The notes: generated by a model not told the origin, from the letters alone. A stretch of DNA of 64,000 nucleotides from Apodemus sylvaticus (GCF_947179515.1 NC_067473.1:106717282-106781281), one strand, 5' to 3'. Numbered from the stretch's first letter, positions 12,479 to 23,990 are shown. Program-made: numbers and translations.

Positions 12479-12495
12479 CAATTTATGTAAATCTT

Positions 12496-12560
12496 TTTTA
12501 CAGGAACAATATTTTTTATTAAATTATATCAGGAAGCTGAGGGCAAAACTGGGCACTAGA
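12496..12560 (-). mobile_element. 65-bp insert between 16-bp direct repeats (candidate processed-RNA insertion)
   Basis: The 16-bp repeat aatttatgtaaatctt occurs exactly at 12480-12495 and 12561-12576. Read on the minus strand, the insert ends 'ttaataaaaaatattgttcc' plus a short A run, so an AATAAA-type signal lies just upstream of an A tail. The outer target on that strand reads TTTTT/AAGA, close to the TT/AAAA preferred by L1 endonuclease. Together these look like a very short, 5'-truncated retroposed transcript end. The source RNA is unknown, and a local duplication is the alternative. Confidence 0.5.
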
Positions 12561-12576
12561 AATTTATGTAAATCTT

Positions 12577-12998
12577 AAAAAGACAAAGTAAACTGTAATG
12601 TGAGGACTATAAGAGCATCTTTGTTATCTTCAGAAGTAATGCCACTTAAATGTCAAAGGTAAATTCAAATGTCCCCATGGATCACAGGACAATAACAAGT
12701 GATCAGATTTTTCTTGACTCCTATGTCTGAGATCCCTTAATAACTTCACTGTGTCTGCAGGATTAGTGGGTTTGGAGATAAGATTCTTAACTTTATAAAT
12801 TTTTAATTTTTAAATTGGCATATGTTGTTATAGCAGTCCCCAAAGTAATTTATTATTTATTTGGTTCATAGGAAAAGCAACTCAAATACATGGAAATTTG
12901 TAGTTTGCTGGTATTCAAAGACTTAGGAAGTTTGGAAATCAGTGACAGGCATCGCACTAAATTATGTTGCTGGTCTCTAAGTTTCACTCCTCCACTGC
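12577..12998. other. Unassigned DNA
   Basis: No gene or repeat recognised. Confidence 0.4.
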
Positions 12999-13095
12999 AT
13001 CACAGTGTAGCTCCAACTTTTTTTGACAAGGTCTATTTATGTAGCCCAGGGTATTCTCCAACACAAGACCCTCCTGCCTCAGCCTTTTGAATATA
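12999..13095 (-). mobile_element. Old B1-type SINE relic, antisense
   Basis: 'ctttttttgacaaggtctat', 'ttatgtagcccagggtattc' and 'cctcctgcctcagccttttg' follow the antisense B1 order (T-run, gacagg, tagccc, ctgcctcagcctc). Highly diverged, probably a proto-B1 or early B1. Confidence 0.55.
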
Positions 13096-14469
13096 GGATT
13101 TAGATATTGATGCTTTGTTTGCAATTCACATACCCCTAGCTCTGTTCTTCAGATCTCATGAATAATACACTCACATATCCTATGTCATTTATAAAATGGT
13201 TCATTGGCCAAAATCAGGAATGCAGGAGACTATACAGTGAATAGGATATCTGGAAACTCCACAGGGAACCAGAGTACAGAGAAGGGAAGGAAATTTGTAT
13301 TATTTTATAGTATATAGATTAATCTCTTATCCAATGAGAATAAAGCATTTTTCTATAGAGATTACAGGGAGTTTTCGATAGAGAGTAGAGTTTCCCATAA
13401 CTGAACTGCTATGAGTTATCAGTTAGAGCCCTGGGATTTGAGTCTTTTGTGGTGTGGTTTCTGTTGATGGCAGATGTAGTACTCAGCAGGTTCAGCCTAG
13501 TGAGACATCTATGTTTCTGACTTCATGCTGTGTCTTCCTCTCTGTGAAGTCCACTTTTCTAATGTGAAGTGATAAGGAGAAGAGGTTAAACAATAACAAC
13601 ACAGGTGGCAGATTGTTGTGTTGTTCATGTGACTACTAAAAGACTTGATAGCTCTGGGGAACATCCATTCAGAGCAGGGATTCCCTTAAGTTCTATACAA
13701 ATTTAAGAAAGATGTCTGTGAATCTCTTACCAAAGCTTTCGAGCCTCTAATCTTCTGGTGTTTTTATTTGATTGTTGTTTCTGAGTATCTCTCTACACCA
13801 TTATTTATCTATTCATTCAAAGGAAATGGTATGTCCATTTTAGCAAGAGTCACCTATTTTCTGGAAAAGTGGAGACCATGTTATCATCTATAATTACATT
13901 TGCACAATAGGAATTTTAATAATTTTTATGTTGTTTATGATAGCTAGAAAAGATAGTGGCAGGTGGGTTGGTTGATTCAGGAAAGAAGATACCTGCTTAT
14001 TCTACAGGAACAAGCTTTATGAGGATAGACAGCCCTGTGACATTAGGAGTCATGCTTGCACTTTGAGATAGAAGAGCATTAAAAATGAAAGATAAAATGA
14101 ATTGAACCTTAAAGGGAAAGATGGGCTTTCATTTAAAGCCTTGGAAGGAGATTGATTAAGGAATAGAGATGTAAGTAAAAGTATGAAAAAATAGTCATTA
14201 TGGAGAGGACAATGAGGGCGGGTAGGCTCAAAAGACAGCTTTGAGAGAAACTCTATTAAACAAAGGAGATTATATTACTTTTGTATCTTTTAAAGGAGTG
14301 GCAAGAAGTATTGATCTAGATGATTTAGTCTACACAGCAGTAGCATGGAGTAGTCAGGCATTGGGAAGTAACCATAAGTTAGAGAATGTGAAGCTACAGC
14401 ACGACAATTCTTATATATATATAAGAATATATATATAATACATATTGTATATACATTATTAAATATTTT
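13096..14469. other. Unassigned DNA
   Basis: Nothing recognised with confidence. An AT palindrome-like tract lies at about 14414-14455, next to the 3' end of the L1 relic that follows. Confidence 0.4.
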
Positions 14470-16021
14470 CATATACTCCATAGTTTATTCTGCATCCCAG
14501 CAACCCCTGTCCACCCTTGGACCACTCCACATCCTGTACCTCCTCCCCTCCCACCCCCATCCCCACGTGGATGTCCTTCTCCCTTACCCCACCTGACCTC
14601 CAAATTCCCTGGGGCCTCCAGTCTCTTGCAGGTGAGGTTCATCACCCCTGAATGAACATAGACCCCGCAGTTCTCTAATGTATGTGTGCTAGGAGCCTCA
14701 TACCAGCTGGTGTATGCTGCCTGTTTGGTAGTCTAGTGTTTGAGAGATCACTGGGGCCCACATTAACTGAGACTGCTGGTCTTCCCTCAGCTTCATTCAG
14801 CCTTCCCTCATTCAACAGCAGGGGTCAGCTGCTTCTGTCCATTGGCTGGCTGCAAATATCTGCATTTGACTCTCTCAGCTACCTGTTGGGTCCTCCAGAG
14901 TGCAGTCAATGCGAGGTCCCTTTCTGTGAGCACCCCATAGCCTCAGTGATAGTGTCAGGCACTGGAACCTCCCCTTGTGCTGGATCCCAATTTGAGCCTG
15001 TTTCTGAACCTTCTATTCCTTGAGCTCCTCTCAATTTCCATCCCTGTAATTCTTTCAGACAGGAACACTTAGGAGTCAAGAGTTATGACTGTGGGATGGC
15101 ACCCCCTCTCCCTCATTTGAAGTCCCGTCTTTCTGATGGGGTAAGCTCTACAAGTTGCCTTTCCCTACTGTCAGCCATTTCATCCAAGGTTCATCCCTTT
15201 TAATTCTGAGAGTCACCCACATCCCAGGTCCCTTGGAGGTAAGCTCTACAAGTTGCCTCTCCCTACTGTCAGACATTTCATTCAAGGTTCATCCCTTTTA
15301 ATTCTGAGAGTCATCACCTCCCCAGGTGCCTGGTGCAGTCTGAAGGGAGCCCCCAACCTCCTACCTCCTGAGGCTGCCTGTCTCCATTCTTTCTGCTGGC
15401 CTTCAGGGTTTCAGTCCTTTTCCCTCCCCCAATTTCAGATTAGGGAAACCTCTCCCACCTCTCTCCAATCTCCCCAGCCCCATCCACTTTCCCTCCCAAG
15501 TTCCTCACTCCCTCCTCACCTGTGATTGCTCTCTTCTCTTTCTCACATGGAACTGAGGTGTCCTCACTCGGGCACTTCAGCTTGTTGACCTTTTTGAGTT
15601 CTGTGGACGGTATCTCAGGTATTCTGTACTTTTTTTGGCTGATATTCACTTATTAGTGAATACATACCATGTATGTCCTTTTGGGTCTGAGTTACCTCAC
15701 TCTGGATGATATTTCCTAGATCCATCCATTTGCCTGCAAAACTCAGGATGTCCTCATTCTTAATAGCTGAGTAGTGTCCCATTGTGTAAATGAACCACAT
15801 TTTTCTGTAGCCATTCTTCTATCATGGGACATGTAGGTTATTTCCAGTTTCTGGCTATCACAAATAAGGTTTCTATGAACATAGTGGAACAGGTGCCCCT
15901 GTGGCATGGTGGGGCATCTTTGGGGTATATTCCCAAGAGTGGTATACCTGGGTGTTCATGAAGATTTATCAATCTGGAGTTTCCTCAGAAAATAGGAAAT
16001 AGATCTTTCTGAAGACCCAGC
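14470..16021 (-). mobile_element. 5'-truncated, 5'-inverted L1 tail (L1-a, Lx-like)
   Basis: Read on the minus strand, 15965 down to 14470 is the last part of L1 ORF2 followed by a long 3' UTR. Landmarks are the antisense of 'aatgtggttcatttacac', 'actactcagctatt' and 'ctcactaataagtg'-type sequence, then a purine-rich UTR seen here as CT-rich DNA. At about 15967-16021 a piece of the same ORF2 region appears in the opposite (plus) orientation, beginning 'atcaatctggagtttcctca' and ending 'ctgaagacccagca'. This is the arrangement made by twin priming. The 3' UTR carries a 98-bp direct duplication. The coding part is broken throughout. Confidence 0.85.
15141..15336 (-). repeat. 98-bp tandem duplication in the L1-a 3' UTR
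   Basis: 'gtaagctctacaagttgcct' starts at 15141 and again at 15239. The copies run in parallel through 'catttcat.caaggttcatcc' and 'taattctgagagtca', with a few substitutions. Confidence 0.85.
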
Positions 16022-16039
16022 ACAGCATTTCTTTAAAAA

Positions 16040-16230
16040 TTGTTATGGCTACAGGTGCTTTGCGTTCACTTGTTTATGTACAACATGTGTGCCTGATGTT
16101 TTAGAGATGGGAAGACAGTGTTGTATCCCCTGGGACTGAAGTTACATATAATTTTTGTTGCTATGTGGATGCTGGCAATCAAACCCAGGTACTCTGCAAA
16201 ACCAGTCAGTGCTCTTAGATCCCAAGCTTC
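16040..16230 (-). mobile_element. Antisense B2/B3 SINE relic
   Basis: 'gtttatgtacaacatgtgtg', 'cctgggactgaagttacata', 'gctggcaatcaaacccagg' and 'tctgcaaaaccagtcagtgc' follow the antisense B2/B3 layout. The copy is too diverged for a subfamily. Confidence 0.5.
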
Positions 16231-16472
16231 AAATTTTTAATCATTGTGTATTTTATTGTCACTTAATTCAGTGCTATATTTAGTTTTCAATAAACCTAAT
16301 CCCAGGCATTTAACAATACAGATAAGCAAATGCCTCTTCCTCTGAATTTAAATTAATTTCTGTTTTTCATTTGTTTGTTTCTTTGTTTTAGGGCAAAAAG
16401 AAATATATGTATAATAATACAGATGGTAGAGATGTGGAAGAACTAGATAATCTTTAGCAAAATCATAATTAT

Positions 16473-16482
16473 AAGACCTTAA
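16473..16482. repeat. Target-site duplication of L1-A, left copy
   Basis: AAGACCTTAA here is repeated at 22208-22217 directly after the A-rich tail. It defines L1-A as one insertion event. Confidence 0.85.
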
Positions 16483-16856
16483 GAGACTGGGAGCGCACAG
16501 CTTGCTCCAGCAGCATGGAGCTTAGGTTCCAGTCCTGAGGTCTCGGTGGGAGCCCTCAGATCTCTGCTTTGGGATCCAGAACACCCTGGGCTGCATCACC
16601 ACATCCCCAGGTCCTGCAAGACCCAAGAGGGGCATCCAGGAGGCTGGCTGGGAGGAGTCAGTGTGCTCTGGTGAGTCCAGCAGGCCCCTGCTGGAGCTTT
16701 CAGGTGTCTGCTTCTGGATCTGAACAGCCTGGGCCACAGCACCCTGTCTCCAGGCAGTGCAGGAGGTCAGCTGTGCATCACAGGCAACCTGGGAAGGGGC
16801 AGCTTGCACTGGTGAGTCCAGAATTGACAAGACCAACTAACATCAGTGAGAACTAG
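16483..16856 (+). promoter_or_regulatory. L1-A 5' UTR / internal promoter with two monomer-like units
   Basis: This is GC-richer DNA immediately before ORF1. Two related units are visible. 'gtgagtccag' occurs at 16671 and 16812 (spacing 141), and 'tctgctt' plus 'ggatc' landmarks occur at 16563 and 16707 (spacing 144). In mouse L1s, tandem 5' monomers carry the RNA polymerase II promoter. Promoter activity of this degenerate copy is inferred from the family only. Confidence 0.7.
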
Positions 16857-18065
16857 ATGGCAAAATGCAAACGCAGGAATGTCACTAACAGAAATCAAGG
16901 CAATATGGCAGCATCTGAACCCAATTCTCCTTTATCAGCATGTCCTGGATACCCCACCACACCAGTAAAACAAGATTTGGATTTAAAATCACTGGTCATG
17001 ATGCTGGTACAGGAACACATGAAGGACATACTTAAAGAAATTCAGGAGAAAATGGATCAAAAGTTAGAAGCCCTTGCAAGGGAAACACAAAAATCATTGA
17101 AAGAAATCCAGGAGAATACAAAAGCCAATAAGGAGGAAATGGAAAAATCACTTAAAGAAATACAGGAGAACTTTGGTTAACAGGCTGAGGTAATGAAAGA
17201 GGAAGCACAAAAAGCTCTTAAAGAATTACAGGAAAGCACAAACAAGCAAGTGAAAGAGCTAAGCAAAACCATCCAGGATCTAAAATCAGAAGTAGAAACA
17301 ACTAAGAACACTCAAAGGGAGACAACTTTGGAGATAGAAAACCTTGGGAAGAAATCAGGGGACATAGATGCAAATATCAACAACAGAATACAAGAGATAG
17401 AAGAAAGAATCTCAGATGCTGAAGATACCATAGAAACCATGGACTCAACAGTTAAAGAAAATACAAAAGGAAAAAAAAAACTTGTAACCCAAAATATCCA
17501 GGAAATCCAGGACACAATGAGAAGACCAAACCTAAGGATTATAGGCATAGATGAGAGTGAAGATTTACAACTTAAAGGGCCAGCAAATATCTTCAATAAA
17601 ATTATGGAAGAAAACGTCCCTAACCTAAGGAGAGAGATGCCCATGAATATACAAGAAGCCTACAGAACTCCAAACAGACTGGACCAGAACAGAAATACTT
17701 CCCGTCACATAACAATCAAAACACCAAATGTACTAAACAAAGAAAGAATATTAAAGGCAGTAAGAGAAAAAGGCCAAGTAACATATAAAGGAAGACCTAT
17801 CAGAATCACAGCAGACTTTTCACCTGAGACTATGAAGGCTAGAAGATCCTGGGCAGATCTCATGAAGACTCTAAGAGAACACAAATGCCAGCCAAAACTA
17901 CTATACCCAGCAAAACACTCAATCACCATAGATGGAGAAACTAAGATACTCCATGACAAAACCAAGTTTACCCAATATCTATCCACAAACCCAGCCCTAC
18001 AAAGGATAATAGGAGGAAAACACCAATACAAGGAGGGAAACTTCACCCTGGAAAAAGCAAGATAG
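16857..18065 (+). pseudogene. L1-A ORF1 (ORF1p), single premature stop
   Basis: ORF1p is a trimeric RNA-binding protein that coats L1 RNA. The frame runs from the ATG of MAKCKRRN to the natural end, 402 codons, interrupted only by TAA at 17178-17180. It splits into 107 and 290 residues. The N-terminal part is a long coiled coil with heptad units such as 'SLKEIQEN', longer than the roughly 357-371 residues usual in mouse copies. The C-terminal half keeps the RRM/CTD landmarks 'RRPNLRIIGIDE', 'NRLDQNRNTSRH' and 'REKGQVTYKGRPIRITADFS'. The stop arises where a related copy has GATCAA and this one has GGTTAA. The same change is present in L1-D. Otherwise well preserved. Confidence 0.93.
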
Positions 18066-18128
18066 TAACCTTCTCTCATCAAACCCAAAAGAAGTTAACC
18101 AATCAAATTTTAAAAAATAACATCAAAA

Positions 18129-21100
18129 AGGACAGGAAGTAATAATCACTATTCCTTAATATATCTTAACATCAATGGACTCAATGCCCCAATAAAAAGA
18201 CATAGACTCAGACTGGATACATAAACAGGACCCTACATTTTGCTGCATACAGAAAACACACTTCAGGGTCAAAGACAAATACTACCTTAGAGCAAAAGGC
18301 TGGAAGACAATTTTACAAGCAAATGGTCTCAGGAAACAAGCTGGAGTAGCCATTCTAATATCAGATAAAATTGACTTTCAACCCAAAGTCATCAAAAGAG
18401 ATGCTGAGGGACACTTCTTGCTGGTCAAAGGAAAAATACAAGAAGAACTCTCAATCTGGAACATCTATGCTCCAAATGCAAGGGCATCCTCATTCATAAA
18501 AGAAACTTTACTGAAGCTTAAAGCACACATTGCACCTAACACAATAATTGTGGGGGACTTCAACACTGCACTTTCCTCAATGGACCGATCAGGAAAACAG
18601 AAACCGAACAGGGACACAATGAAACTAATTGAAGCTTTGGACCAATTAGATTTAACAGATATATATAGAACATTCTATCCTAAAGCAAAAGAATATACCT
18701 TTTTCTCAGCACCTCATGGTACCTTCTCCAAAATCGACCATATAACTGGTCAAAAGACAGACCTCAACAAATAGAAGAAGATCGAACTAATCCCATATCT
18801 CCTATCAGATCACTATGGAGTAAAAGTGGTCTTCAATAGCAACAAAAACAACAGAAAACACACATACACGTGGAAACTGAACAATATTCTACTCAATGAT
18901 ACCTTGGTCAAGGAAGAAATAAAGAAAAAAATTAAAGACTTTTTAGAACACAATGAAAATGAAGACACAACATACCAAAATCTATCGGACACAATGAAAG
19001 CAGTGCTAAGAGGAAAACTCATAGCCCTGAGTGCTTCCAAAAAGAAAATGGAGAGAGCATACACCACCAGCTTAATGACACACCTGAAAGCCCTGGAACA
19101 AAAAGAAGCTATTTCACCCAGGAGAAGTAGAAGGCAGGAAATCATCAAACTCAGGGCCAAAATCGATCAAATAGAAACAAAGAGAACCATACAAAGAATC
19201 AACAAAACCAGGAGCTGGTTCTTTGAGAAAATCAACAAGATAGATAAACCCTTAGCCAGACTAACCAAAGGGCACAGAGACAGTATCCAGCTTAACAAAC
19301 TTAGAAATAAAAAGGGAGATATAACAACAGAAACTGAGGAAATTCAAAAAATCATTAGATCCTACTACAAAAGCCTAAACTCAACACAACTGGAGAATCT
19401 GAAGGAAATGGACAGTTTCCTAGACAGATATCAGACACCAAAACTAAATCAGGATGAAATAGATCAACTAAACAGTCCCATAACACCAGAAGAAATAAAA
19501 AGAGTCATAGAAAGTCTCCCAACCAAAAAAAGCACGGGACCAGATGGCTTCAGTGCAGAATTCTATCAAACCTTCATAGAAAACCTAACACTAATACTCT
19601 TCAAACTATTCCACAAAATAGAAACAGAAGGAACTCTATGCAATTCCTTCTATGAAGCCACAATTACGCTGATACCAAAACCACACAAAGATCCAAAAAA
19701 GAAAAAGAACTTCAGGTCAATTTCTCTTATGAATATTGATGCGAAAATACTTAACAAAATTCTTGCCAACCGAATCCAAGAACATATCAAAACGATCATC
19801 CACCATGATCAAGTAGGCTTCATCCCAGGGATACAGGGATGGTTCAATATAAGGAAATCCATCAATCCTATCCACTACACAAAAAAACTCAAAGAAAAAA
19901 CCATATGATCATCTCATTAGATGCAGAAAAAGCATTTGACAAAATTCAGCATCCTTTCATGCTAAAAGTCTTGGAAAGAACAGGAATTCAAGGCCCATAC
20001 CTAAACATCGTTAAAGCAATATACAGCAAACCAGTAGCCAACATCAAACAAAATGGAGAGAAATTTGAAGCAGTCCCACTAAAATCAGGGACTAGACAAG
20101 GCTGTCCTCTCTCTCCATATTTTTTCAATATAATACTTGAAGTTCTAGCTAGAGCAATTAGACAACATAAGGAGGTCAAGGGGATACAAATTGAAAAGGA
20201 AGAAGTCAAATTATCACTATTTGCAGATGACATGATAGTCTACTTAAGCGACCCAAAAACCTCCACCAGAGAACTCCTACAGCTGATAAACAACTTCAGC
20301 AAAGTGGCTGGTTATAAAATCAACTCAAGCAAATCAGTTGCCTTCCTATACTCAAAGGATAAGCAGGCTGAGAAAGAAGTTAGGGAAATGACACCCTTCA
20401 CAATAGCCACAAACAATATAAAGTATCTTTGTGTGACTCTAACCAAACAAGTGAAAGATTTATATTAGAAGAACTTCAGGTCTCTGAAGAAGGTAATCGA
20501 AGAAGACCTCAGAAAATGAAAAACCTGCCATGCTCGTGGATTGTCAGGGTTAATATAGTTAAAATGGCCATCTTGCCAAAAGCAATCTACAGATTCAATG
20601 CAATCCCCATCAAAATCCCAACTCAGGTCTTCACAGAGTTAGAAAAAGCAATTCTCAAATTCATCTGGAATAACAAAAAACCCAGGATAGCTAAAACTAT
20701 TCTCAACAACAAAAGAAATTCTGGGGGAATCAGTATCCCTGACTTCAAGCAATACTACAGAGCAATAGTATTAAACACTGCATGGTATTGGCACAGTGAC
20801 AGACAAGTTGACCAATGGAATATAATTGAAGATCCAGAAATGAACCCACACACCTATGGTCACTTGATCTTCGACAAAGGAGTCAAAAACATCCACTGGA
20901 AAAAAGATAGCCTTTTCAACAAATGGTGCTGGATCAATTGGAGGTCAGCATGCAGAAGAATGTGAATTGATACATTCTTATCTCCATGTACTCAACTTTA
21001 CTCCAAGTGGATCAAGGACCTCCATGTAAAACCAGACACACTGAAACTAATAGAAAAGAAACTAGGGAAGACCCTAGAGGACATGGGCACGGGGGGGGGG

Positions 21101-21950
21101 GTAAGTTCCTGAACAGATCACCAATAGCTTATGCTTTAAGATCAAGAATTGACAAATGGGACCTCATCAAATTACAAAGTTTCTGCAAAGCAAAGGACAC
21201 TGTTAAAAGGACAAAATGGCATCCTCAAACTGGGAAAGGATTTTCACCAACCCTACTTCTGATAGAGGGCTAATATCCAATATATACAAGGAACTCAAGA
21301 AGTTAGTCCCCAGGGAACCAAATAACCCAATAAAAAATGGGGCACAGATCTAAACAAAGAATTTTCACCTGAAGAAATTCAGATGGCCGAGAGGCACCTT
21401 AAGAAGTGGTCAACATCATTAGTCATTAGGGAAATGCAAATCAAAACAACCCTGAGATTTCACCTTACACCAGTCAGAATGGCTAAGGTCAAAAACTCAG
21501 GAGACAGCAGGTATTGGCAAGGATATGGAGAAAGAGGAACACTCCTCCACTGCTGGTGGGGCTGTAAGATGGTACAGCCCCTTTGGAAATTAGTCTGGTG
21601 GTTCCTCAGAAAACTGGATATGCCACTTCCGGAGGACCCTGCTATACCTCTCCTGGCATATACCCAAAGGATTCCCTGGCACGCAATAAAGACACATGCT
21701 CCATTATATTCAGAGCAGCCTTATTTATAATAGCCAGAAGCTGGAAAGAACCCAGATGCCCCTCAAAGGAGGAATGGATACAGAAAATGTGGTATATTTA
21801 CACAATGGTATACTACTCAGCAATTAGAAACAATAAATTCATAAATTTTTTAGGCAAATGATTTGATCTGGAAAATATCATCCTAAGTGAGGTAACCCAG
21901 TCACAAAAGATTATACATGGAATGCAATCTCTGATAAGTGGTATTAATTA
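18129..21950 (+). pseudogene. L1-A ORF2 (endonuclease / reverse transcriptase), broken
   Basis: ORF2p nicks target DNA and primes reverse transcription of L1 RNA. The expected ATG has become AGG at 18129-18131. A 2-bp deletion near 18205-18215 breaks the start of the endonuclease domain. The rest of that domain is readable ('IVGDFNTALSSMDR', 'FSKIDHI') until TAG at 18772-18774. The reverse transcriptase domain is open from 18826. A one-base deletion near 19900 shifts the frame, after which the catalytic FADD motif at 20220-20231 is intact. TAG at 20466-20468 and several later breaks follow. The cysteine-rich C-terminal region ('LLHCWWGCKMVQPLW') is recognisable at about 21540-21600. Clearly non-functional. 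Confidence 0.93.
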
Positions 21951-22207
21951 GCCCAGAAGCCCTGAATACCCAAGGCACAAATCGCATAACAAATGACTCC
22001 CATGAAGGAGTATGGAGAAGGTCCTGATCCTGGAAAGGATTGATCTAGTATTGGAGTGGAATATAAGGACAGAGAAAAAAGGAGGGAGATGATTGGAGAA
22101 TGGATGGAGAGAAGAAGATTTATGGGACATATGGGGAGGGGGGATCCGGGAAAGGGGAAATCATTTGGAATGTAAACAAAGAATATAGAAAATAAAAATA
22201 TAAAAAA
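21951..22207 (+). mobile_element. L1-A 3' UTR and A-rich tail
   Basis: A purine-rich UTR ('gagaagaagatttatggga', 'ggggaaatcatttggaat') ends in 'aataaaaatataaaaaaaa', followed by the right target duplication at 22208-22217. Confidence 0.88.
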
Positions 22208-22217
22208 AAGACCTTAA

Positions 22218-23079
22218 AATATTGTAGCTCATAAACTTGGGGATGGAGTAGCTGCTAAATCTTCAACTGTTGGACAAAAAGATGCTTCCTCTGTTAGGAC
22301 CCACATGTGCTCAACAAGCTATGAGAATACTACAACTCAGAATTGCACTTATTGCACTTAACCTACAGTAAAGTTTAGCAACACACCATACTGAGCATCC
22401 ATCACTTTTGTGGACATGTTGCTGCTTATCAATTCCATCTCATGACACAACCAAACGTCTCAACAGAGAATCATACTGTAAATTGCCAGCCCATAAAATG
22501 GCGGGAATTCAAAGGACATCATCTAGTAAGTATATTCATAGTCAGTCCATCTGCCTAAGACTCTCAGCATTGTTGGACAAACTGGGTATTTATGTAAGAC
22601 CTGAATCTGAACTATCAGATCAAGAAAAATATCTTGTTTCTTTTATGATTTCAACTACAATAGAAAGCAACAGCTCATTTTCTCTGTCACTACAGACTTT
22701 GTAATTTCCTATACAACCTCCCACTCCAAAGCTTCTTTGGCCTTTGGTAGCCACATCTTCCCCAAAGGCAAAAATTCAATAAGTCTTTCATCATAGTGTA
22801 TCTCAGAGTAACTCTCAGTGTTCTGCTTTCTATGACTAAATCAACTACCATATTTTAAACCAAAGCAGGATCAAAGGGAATAATCCCAACTTCTGTCTCT
22901 GATATATCTCCCACAATCATTCTTAGAAAAACTCACTTTACCTTTTATGGTTCTTAGTTATAGATTATATAATCTCTATTCATAGTAGTTATAGTAGGTA
23001 AAAGATGTCTTAAGAAATCTTAAAATCTCAGGTAGTCAACATACTAGATGATAGGATCAAGAGAAAATGTCTTTAGGGG
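22218..23079. other. Unassigned DNA
   Basis: No gene or recognised repeat. The longest plus-strand frame is 98 codons (22408-22704) and resembles nothing known. Confidence 0.4.
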
Positions 23080-23390
23080 ATACATAACACTGTTGGTTGG
23101 AATGGGAATGCAAACCTGCCCAGTCATGATGAAAATTGGTACAAAACTCTAAGTAGATATTCCTTATGACCCAGCTATATAACTTCAGAGTAATTACCCT
23201 AAAGTCAACATTTTACAAGAATATTCCCTTACAGCTATTACTGATACAATGTTCACAACAGCTAATTTATGGAATCAACTTTGAAGTCCCCAAGCAGGAA
23301 AGGATAACATTCATGTATGTTTCAGCACTCCAAAATCCAGATGTGCCTTCCACTTGATATATAAAATGATGGAGAGTTTTAACGATGAAA
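23080..23390 (+). mobile_element. Old L1 fragment, sense
   Basis: 'actgttggttggaatgggaa', 'gcccagtcatgatgaaaat', 'tatgacccagctatat' and the following 'ttcacaacagctaattta' reproduce, in order, the late ORF2 landmarks of old L1s. All frames are destroyed. Confidence 0.65.
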
Positions 23391-23504
23391 AATATGTATA
23401 TGTATAAGAGGTTTTAGCCATAAAAATTGTAGTTGTGAATGGGAATAAATGGCTCTTTTAAGAACACTCACTGCTCTTCTAAGGGGCTTAAGTTTGTTTG
23501 GGTT

Positions 23505-23990
23505 GACTTTTTGTGCTGTGTTGTTCAGATGCTGAGTTCTGTACCTCAAGATCAGGTTGCAGTCTAGACTTTGTATTGTATTGACCAAGGTGCTATAAAA
23601 AATACTCCCCAATAATCCCTGATTGGTAAATAAAAAGCTAGAACCTGTGACTGGGCACGGGTGCCAGAAGGTAGAACTTTGGATCAAGTGAGGAGATCTT
23701 AAGTAGTAACCATGAGGAGAGGGAAGTACAAGGAAAGGAAAAAGGTCACCATGAGACAGGATGGCCTGTGAGGATGGACCATGATCATGTGGCCAAGAAA
23801 AGCTTGCCCTGTGGACACACGTAGGAAAAAGCAAGACTCAGTTGCCAACTAGCAGGCCACGTATCTGGTTATCAATAAACTAGTTGGATTAGAATAGCTC
23901 AGAACTTTCCCAGTATAAAGCTAGCAGCTTGTTAATAAAATGTTATGCCTCTGTTTCATTTACTCGGGATCTAAATGGGACAGAGTATGT
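23505..23990 (+). mobile_element. Putative solo LTR, family unresolved
   Basis: The block opens with 'gtgctgtgttgttcagatgc' and has a TATA-like 'agtataaagctag' near 23913 followed by 'gttaataaaatgtt' (poly(A) signal) about 20 bp later, the layout of an LTR. It resembles a murine LTR group from memory (MYSERV or RMER type). Terminal TG/CA and a target duplication were not established. The 151-codon minus-strand frame across it (23379-23834) is read as fortuitous. Confidence 0.45.

Larger units (their letters stand above)
16483..22207 (+). mobile_element. L1-A: near full-length murine L1 (F-like promoter)
   Basis: This copy has a 374-bp promoter/5' UTR, ORF1, ORF2, a purine-rich 3' UTR and an A-rich tail, bounded by a 10-bp target duplication. 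L1 is an autonomous LINE. Its RNA encodes a nucleic-acid chaperone (ORF1p) and an endonuclease plus reverse transcriptase (ORF2p). This copy cannot be autonomous, because ORF1 has an internal stop, the ORF2 start codon is lost, and ORF2 contains several frameshifts and stops. The 5' UTR is shared in type with L1-D and differs from that of L1-C. A 10-base G run lies at about 21093-21102. Confidence 0.95.

Noticed and set aside
15253..15525. 90-codon frame in CT-rich DNA
   Set aside because: It is the antisense of the purine-rich 3' UTR of the L1-a relic.
23379..23834. 151-codon open frame on the minus strand
   Set aside because: It lies across an LTR-like block read in the other direction, with no recognised domain, and its ends extend into a (GTATAT)-like stretch and an old L1.
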